The position numbers and the translations under genes were made by a program. A DNA stretch of 37,431 nucleotides from JAEYFP01 sp047602645 (lineage in GTDB: Bacteria > Bacillota > Clostridia > Lachnospirales > Lachnospiraceae). Below are positions 33,798 to 37,431 of the stretch, one piece after another. Under the pieces are notes generated by a model. That model did not search any database and was not told the DNA's origin. It saw only the letters and a list, made by a program, of their open reading frames with translations. The stretch spans positions 1 through 37,431 of the forward strand of contig JASGGU010000033.1 in assembly GCA_047602645.1 (NCBI GenBank), in the 5' to 3' direction. The stretch's first letter is position 1, and every line of letters begins with the position of its first letter.

Positions 33798-34611
33798 CAG
33801 AAATGTGATTTTTGATGCATGGGTCATGTTTAAACGCTGTTTCATTATATCTTTGCGAAATCCCGAGACACTTCTAACTGCAACGCTAATACCATTTTGC
33901 TTAATTCTTTTATTTGGAACGGTATTTGGCAGCATATCCAATGTAGGTGAATATCATTACATTGATTTTATTGTACCGGGGATTATCTTGCAAAGTATTG
34001 CTCAAGCATCTCAATACTCTGCAATGAATGTTGCGTCTGACATGACAAGGGGTATGATAGACCGCTTTCGCTGTATGTCTATTTCAAAGTCTGCCGGAGT
34101 GATTGGTCATACAGGTGCCGGAGTGATACGAGGTATCATTTCAAATGCTGTCATTGTCATAACGGCTCCCATTCTTGGCTTTAGACCGCAAGCAGGATTT
34201 GTAGATTGGCTTTTGATTATATCTCTTCTTGTGCTAATAAATATCACATTTACTCTGATCGCTGTATTATGTGGAACGATTTCAAAGTCAGCAGAAGGAG
34301 CAAGCGGACTACTGTTTCCCCTTTTTATTCTACCTTTTATAAGTTCGGGATTTGCTCCTGTGGACACTATGCCAAGTGGTATTGGTTGGTTTGCGGCAAT
34401 ACAGCCTATGACGCCAATGATTGACAGTTTAAGAGCCTTAACACTTGACTTACCTTTAGGTAATAGTTTATGGTTGGCACTCTCTTGGTGCGTGGGATTA
34501 AGTGTTGTGAGTTTTGCTGTTTCAATTCGGACAAAGGCTTCCTTAATCTGCCTGCTGAATACTTCATACTCAAGCTGCCGTTTTGATGGTTCACGAAAGG
34601 AGACTTCGTAA
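33784..34611 (+). CDS. DrrB-like ABC-2 exporter permease with foreign C-terminal tail
   Basis: 275 residues from ATG 33784, after GGAGG, overlapping the ATPase gene by 14 bp. There are six membrane segments and the ABC-2 motif set (DFIVPGIILQSI, MTRGMIDRFRCMSISKSAG, LPFISSGFAPVDTMP). The last membrane helix (ALSWCVGLSVVSFAV) is complete to about residue 248. After that the frame reads through an antisense IS3 fragment, adding about 26 unrelated residues (TKASLICLLNTSYSS onward). The original end is lost, but the core may still work. Confidence 0.88.
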   Translation: MKKTNRNVIFDAWVMFKRCFIISLRNPETLLTATLIPFCLILLFGTVFGSISNVGEYHYIDFIVPGIILQSIAQASQYSAMNVASDMTRGMIDRFRCMSISKSAGVIGHTGAGVIRGIISNAVIVITAPILGFRPQAGFVDWLLIISLLVLINITFTLIAVLCGTISKSAEGASGLLFPLFILPFISSGFAPVDTMPSGIGWFAAIQPMTPMIDSLRALTLDLPLGNSLWLALSWCVGLSVVSFAVSIRTKASLICLLNTSYSSCRFDGSRKETS

Positions 34612-34750
34612 TATATGCTTCTTGGAAATTTCAAAGCACTGCAAAGCTGGGATATCGTATAGTCTTTCAGGTTGTCATGAATAAACGCTACGAGTTCATC
34701 TATTGTTCTTTTGCGAATATGGCGGTCGCTTTTTTTAAGAATGCCAAACC
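34535..34750 (-). mobile_element. IS3-family transposase (OrfB N-terminal) fragment
   Basis: The minus-strand frame reads SDRHIRKRTIDELVAFIHDN, LKDYTISQLCSALKFPRSIY, then YEVSFREPSKRQLEYEVFSR and QIKEAFV, the N-terminal region of IS150/IS3-group OrfB. The DDE catalytic domain is absent. One end lies in the exporter permease gene; the other abuts an IS66 fragment. Inactive remnant. Confidence 0.78.
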
Positions 34751-35149
34751 TCGATCAGGCCATTGGTTGAGGAGTACTTTGCGTGGGTTAAGAAAATCCT
34801 GGCTGATCAAACAGCACTTCCAAAAGGATTAGCAGCAAAAGGCTTGAATTATAGCATAAATCAGGAAGAATACCTGAAAGTTTTCCTTACGGATGGAGAA
34901 GTTCCGATCGATAATTCGGCATCGGAACGAGCACTGAGAAATTTCACAATCGGACGCAAAAATTGGATGACAATAAATACAGTTCGTGGAGCTCAGGCGA
35001 GTGCTGTTATTTACAGCATTACTGAAACTGCTCGTGCGAATGACCTAAGTGTGTATTCCTATATCAAATACTTATTAACAGAGATCCCTCCACTTATTGG
35101 AGAAAATAGAAATATAGAACAATCAATGCTGGAACCACTCATGCCGTGA
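34750..35149 (+). mobile_element. IS66-family transposase C-terminal remnant
   Basis: About 130 residues starting RPLVEEYFAWVKKILADQ, including GLNYSINQEEYLKVFLTDG, VPIDNSASERALRNFTIGRK and NWMTINTVRGAQASAVIYSI. This is the last third of IS66 TnpC, including the Glu of the DDE triad in SASERALR. The first two thirds and the left end are missing. GATTTTGACGCTTAC at 35223-35237 looks like the right terminal repeat of the element. Confidence 0.85.
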
Positions 35150-35307
35150 TCAAAAACCCTCCCGGCTGATTGCTACAGCAAGCGGCGCAAATAAGCGGCG
35201 CTTAAAATTTACAGGTAGCGTAGATTTTGACGCTTACGTTCAGAGGCTAACTTGAACTAAATAAACCGATGGTATAGACTAATCTCAGTCAGAACCATCT
35301 GTTTTCT

Positions 35308-35739
35308 TTATCCCAATATCTGTGATACTTTAGGTCTATACCAGTGACGTTCGTATCCTAATCCTGGTTTAAACGGCTGCATATTCGCAAGATTTTTTAA
35401 AGCAAGAAGCTGGTGCTCCTGTGATAATCCTTCCTTTATTGAGGCAGAACCATCTTCATTAAATACATATAATATCGGTGCTGCTTTGTTTTTAAAATAC
35501 TCATTAACCGTTTCTCCCACCATGCCGATACCGTCTGGCAGTACCTTGGCTTTGGTACGTAAAAACTCTTGAACTTCTTCATAATCAATCATTGTAATAC
35601 GGTCGTTTACAGGTAACTCAGAATCAGTAGCAGATATGTTCTGCTGGTTTGGAAGAGCAAAAACATCAGCTGATTTTCCACTTCTAACTGCTGTTGTGTA
35701 GTTTGGGCTGTAAGGATTGTTGTTGATACTATTAATCAT
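35308..35739 (-). CDS. Hypothetical protein, 143 residues
   Basis: ATG 35739 has AAAGGAG about 8 nt upstream. I do not recognise the family. The N-terminus (MINSINNNPYSPNYTTAVRS) is polar and low in structure. The middle holds DRITMIDYEEVQEFLRTKAK and VLPDGIGMVGETVNEYFKNK, and the C-terminus has HQLLALKNLANMQPFKPGLG. There is no signal peptide or membrane segment, so it is probably cytosolic. The composition looks like a real gene. It lies alone between an IS66 end and an AraC remnant. Confidence 0.6.
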   Translation of the reverse strand: MINSINNNPYSPNYTTAVRSGKSADVFALPNQQNISATDSELPVNDRITMIDYEEVQEFLRTKAKVLPDGIGMVGETVNEYFKNKAAPILYVFNEDGSASIKEGLSQEHQLLALKNLANMQPFKPGLGYERHWYRPKVSQILG

Positions 35740-35918
35740 TGATAAGCTCCTTTCTGATTATATTTATGCTGTACGATTTAGATAAAGAGTCTACTTAAAC
35801 TACTAAGAACTTGATTTCTATTTCACCAATGGACATATACTGTCTTGAGAAATATACTCTATATTTACTATCGACATAAATTAAAAAAATATTAGGTAAA
35901 GCATATTTAATGATGATT
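35740..35918. other. Short AT-rich gap
   Basis: No gene is supported. A 100-codon minus-strand frame that spans it overlaps the AraC remnant in another frame and has no family signal. A TATAAT on the minus strand is too near the ribosome site of the 143-residue gene to be its -10 box. Confidence 0.3.
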
Positions 35919-36302
35919 TTATAGAATAAAATGAATGTAGACACAGTTGCCTTGATCACCCGTATAAGTGCAATGTAATACTTCTGCAATAATAATTCTG
36001 GCCTCTGAAGACAGCAGATATTTGACAGATTCATAATTAGGATATCGGTTAGTAAACATACTCTTTTTTTGCACATTGGAAGAAAAATATTCATCAAACT
36101 TTTGCGAATCCAAAGAGATTGTAATGCTTTGATAATGGCGGTTCATTTCATAGACACCAGTTTCTTGTATATCATTGGAATGGTACAGTATTCCGCAATT
36201 TTTTTCCAGCTGAAGTGCTTGCCCACTGTTGGTCTCTTGCCATATTACGTTATCGCCTAAGCAGAACATTAAAATATAAGAATCCCCTTGTGTTGCTATC
36301 AT
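35919..36302 (-). pseudogene. AraC-type regulator N-terminal fragment without HTH
   Basis: 127 codons. MIATQGDSYILMFCLGDNVI, WQETNSGQALQLEKNCGILY and SIYE-like VYEMNRHYQSITISLDSQKF resemble the N-terminal domain of a clostridial AraC-family group. The frame then breaks near TYTGDQGNC and no helix-turn-helix follows, where about 150 more residues are expected. It is divergent from the HTH gene at 36358, and its upstream end overlaps that gene's promoter. Confidence 0.6.
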
Positions 36303-36321
36303 TCGTCAATCCGTATATAAT
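36293..36321 (+). promoter_or_regulatory. Promoter of the second HTH gene
   Basis: TTGCTA (36293-36298), a 17-bp spacer and TATAAT (36316-36321). It is a close relative of the promoter at 26210-26238, 23 of 29 positions identical. Confidence 0.7.
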
Positions 36322-36357
36322 TACTATATCTTATTTTGACGAAAGGAAGTTGAATAC

Positions 36358-36519
36358 ATGGATTACATTTCTGTAAAAACTGCTTCTGAAAAATGGGGCA
36401 TTTCAGAAAGACGGATACAAAAATTATGTGAAGAAAATCGCATTGAAGGTACTTTGAAATTTGGGCGGGCATGGATGATACCTAATTACGACAGCAATAT
36501 GTCACATGACAAAGTATAA
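36358..36519 (+). CDS. Second small HTH (excisionase-like) protein
   Basis: 53 residues; GAAAGGAAG lies about 10 nt before the ATG. MDYISVKTASEKWGISERRI followed by QKLCEENRIEG and AWMIPNYD is clearly paralogous to the protein at 26279-26464, with the conserved KWGISERR.QKLCEENRI core. It precedes an AraC regulator gene by 37 bp (or overlaps it if an upstream ATG is used), so the two are probably co-transcribed. Confidence 0.82.
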   Translation: MDYISVKTASEKWGISERRIQKLCEENRIEGTLKFGRAWMIPNYDSNMSHDKV

Positions 36520-36556
36520 ACACGCTACATTGCAGCTGACCAAAGGAGGGGGCAAT

Positions 36557-37378
36557 TTGATTTTACAATATGACAAGCAGTTTAATATGTTCCCCTCACA
36601 TATTGAATTGAGAAAATACATCCAATATTACAACATCGTATTTCCATCTAAGGATATGTTTACAGAGCATTATATGCTTATGCCTAACGCTTGCGGAACA
36701 TTGTCGCTTGCTTTCGATGGAAATACAGTCATTGCTGAACTATGGGGAGCGTCCCTCACCCCTATATTGTTAGGCACGGAGCCAAATAATTATAATGTTT
36801 TAATGCTTATCCAGCTTTCACCCTATGGATTGTATCAAATCACACGCCAAAACCAAGCGGAATTTGCAGACAAACGCCTTTCGCTTGTAGACATCGACAA
36901 CGAGTTGTTCCGTTTATTGCATCATGCTTTTGCAGTATCAAAAACTATAACCGACTTAGCAACCGCTTGCGAGGAAATTTTATACCATCGTATGGAAAAG
37001 CATGTTGTTTCAGATGCTTTGCTATTGGCAACCAAAGCGATTTCTGATAATCATGGACAGCTACAAGTGAAAGAGATTGCCAGACTATCTTGTTATAGTG
37101 AGCGGCAGCTAAACCGCTTGTTCCGCACACAAATTGGAATGAATGTTAAGGACTTTGCACGTTTAACCCGCTTTAATTATGTATTAAAGCACATTCAAAA
37201 ATCGCCCTGTTTTTTTGCGGCATTGTCACAACAAGCCGGCTATTTCGACCAAGCCCATTTTGATAAAGATTTCAAGGCTATCAGTGGTGTGTCACCCCAA
37301 AATTACTTGAAAACAATGTCGGATTTTTACTATGACGGCACAGAGATATACGATACACTATCCTCAAAGGAGGATTGA
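36557..37378 (+). CDS. AraC-family transcriptional regulator (DUF6597-type N-terminus)
   Basis: 273 residues from TTG 36557, chosen for the strong AAAGGAGGGGG ribosome site; an ATG at 36506 inside the previous gene would add 17 residues. The N-terminal domain (about 1-145) with YYNIVFPSKDMFTEHYMLMP and LIQLSPYGLYQITRQ resembles DUF6597-type sensor domains. The C-terminal AraC helix-turn-helix pair is complete: VKEIARLSCYSERQLNRLFR and LSQQAGYFDQAHFDKDFKAI, then SGVSPQNYL. The target genes are probably downstream, beyond the window. Confidence 0.88.
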   Translation: MILQYDKQFNMFPSHIELRKYIQYYNIVFPSKDMFTEHYMLMPNACGTLSLAFDGNTVIAELWGASLTPILLGTEPNNYNVLMLIQLSPYGLYQITRQNQAEFADKRLSLVDIDNELFRLLHHAFAVSKTITDLATACEEILYHRMEKHVVSDALLLATKAISDNHGQLQVKEIARLSCYSERQLNRLFRTQIGMNVKDFARLTRFNYVLKHIQKSPCFFAALSQQAGYFDQAHFDKDFKAISGVSPQNYLKTMSDFYYDGTEIYDTLSSKED

Positions 37379-37431
37379 AGATTGAAAATGAGAAGTAGAG
37401 GGTATCCATTACCTTAAGCACACGGCAAATA

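Noticed and set aside
35795..36097. 100-codon minus-strand ORF rich in Ile, Tyr and Phe
   Set aside because: It overlaps the AraC fragment in a shifted frame and its AT-rich content explains the open frame; no family signal.

Overview
The window looks like part of the chromosome of a low-GC Gram-positive anaerobe, most probably a clostridium of the Lachnospiraceae type. This is inferred from AGGAGG-type ribosome sites, TTGACA/TATAAT promoters, a Gram-positive LexA box, BceAB-type transporters and clostridial accessory genes. No tRNA, rRNA or CRISPR array was found.

Left part, 1-11.4 kb. A long hybrid sensor kinase runs off the left edge. Divergent from it is an iron-box-controlled pair: an orphan FeoA-like protein and a GGDEF-GGDEF-EAL c-di-GMP enzyme. 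Then, on the minus strand, come an alkyl-purine DNA glycosylase, a DEAD-box RNA helicase, remnants of DUF1801 and SatD/DUF3307 genes, a NifX-like/DUF134 pair behind a 32-bp perfect palindrome, and a YolD plus Y-family polymerase operon with a LexA box inside its promoter.

Middle part, 11.5-21 kb. A complete siderophore-type iron ABC operon (binding protein, two permeases, ATPase) has a consensus promoter and an operator with the same half-sites, spacing and placement as the one before feoA. A LacI-type regulator is divergent. Next is a MutS2-like ATPase without a Smr domain. Its roughly 320-nt leader holds a 12-codon peptide ORF, alternative hairpins and two intrinsic terminators, which suggests attenuation. 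A histidine phosphatase and a RelA/SpoT-domain protein follow upstream.

Decay zone, 21-26.2 kb. A BceRSAB-like peptide-sensing/export module has lost pieces of its regulator, kinase and ATPase, while its permease is intact. Beyond it lie remnants of a CDGSH protein, a small hypothetical protein, GH127, AraC, RhuM, an ATP-binding protein and an IS1182-type transposase.

Right part, 26.2-37.4 kb. This is accessory, transferred-looking DNA. It holds an HTH protein, two-component system and FtsX-type ABC transporter cassette; a TetR gene with a DrrAB-like exporter sharing one operator sequence in opposite orientations; IS3 and IS66 remnants; an unknown protein; and a second HTH protein, paralogous to the first and with a similar promoter, followed by an AraC regulator. 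The main themes are iron response, c-di-GMP, antimicrobial sensing and export, and gene loss by internal deletion.
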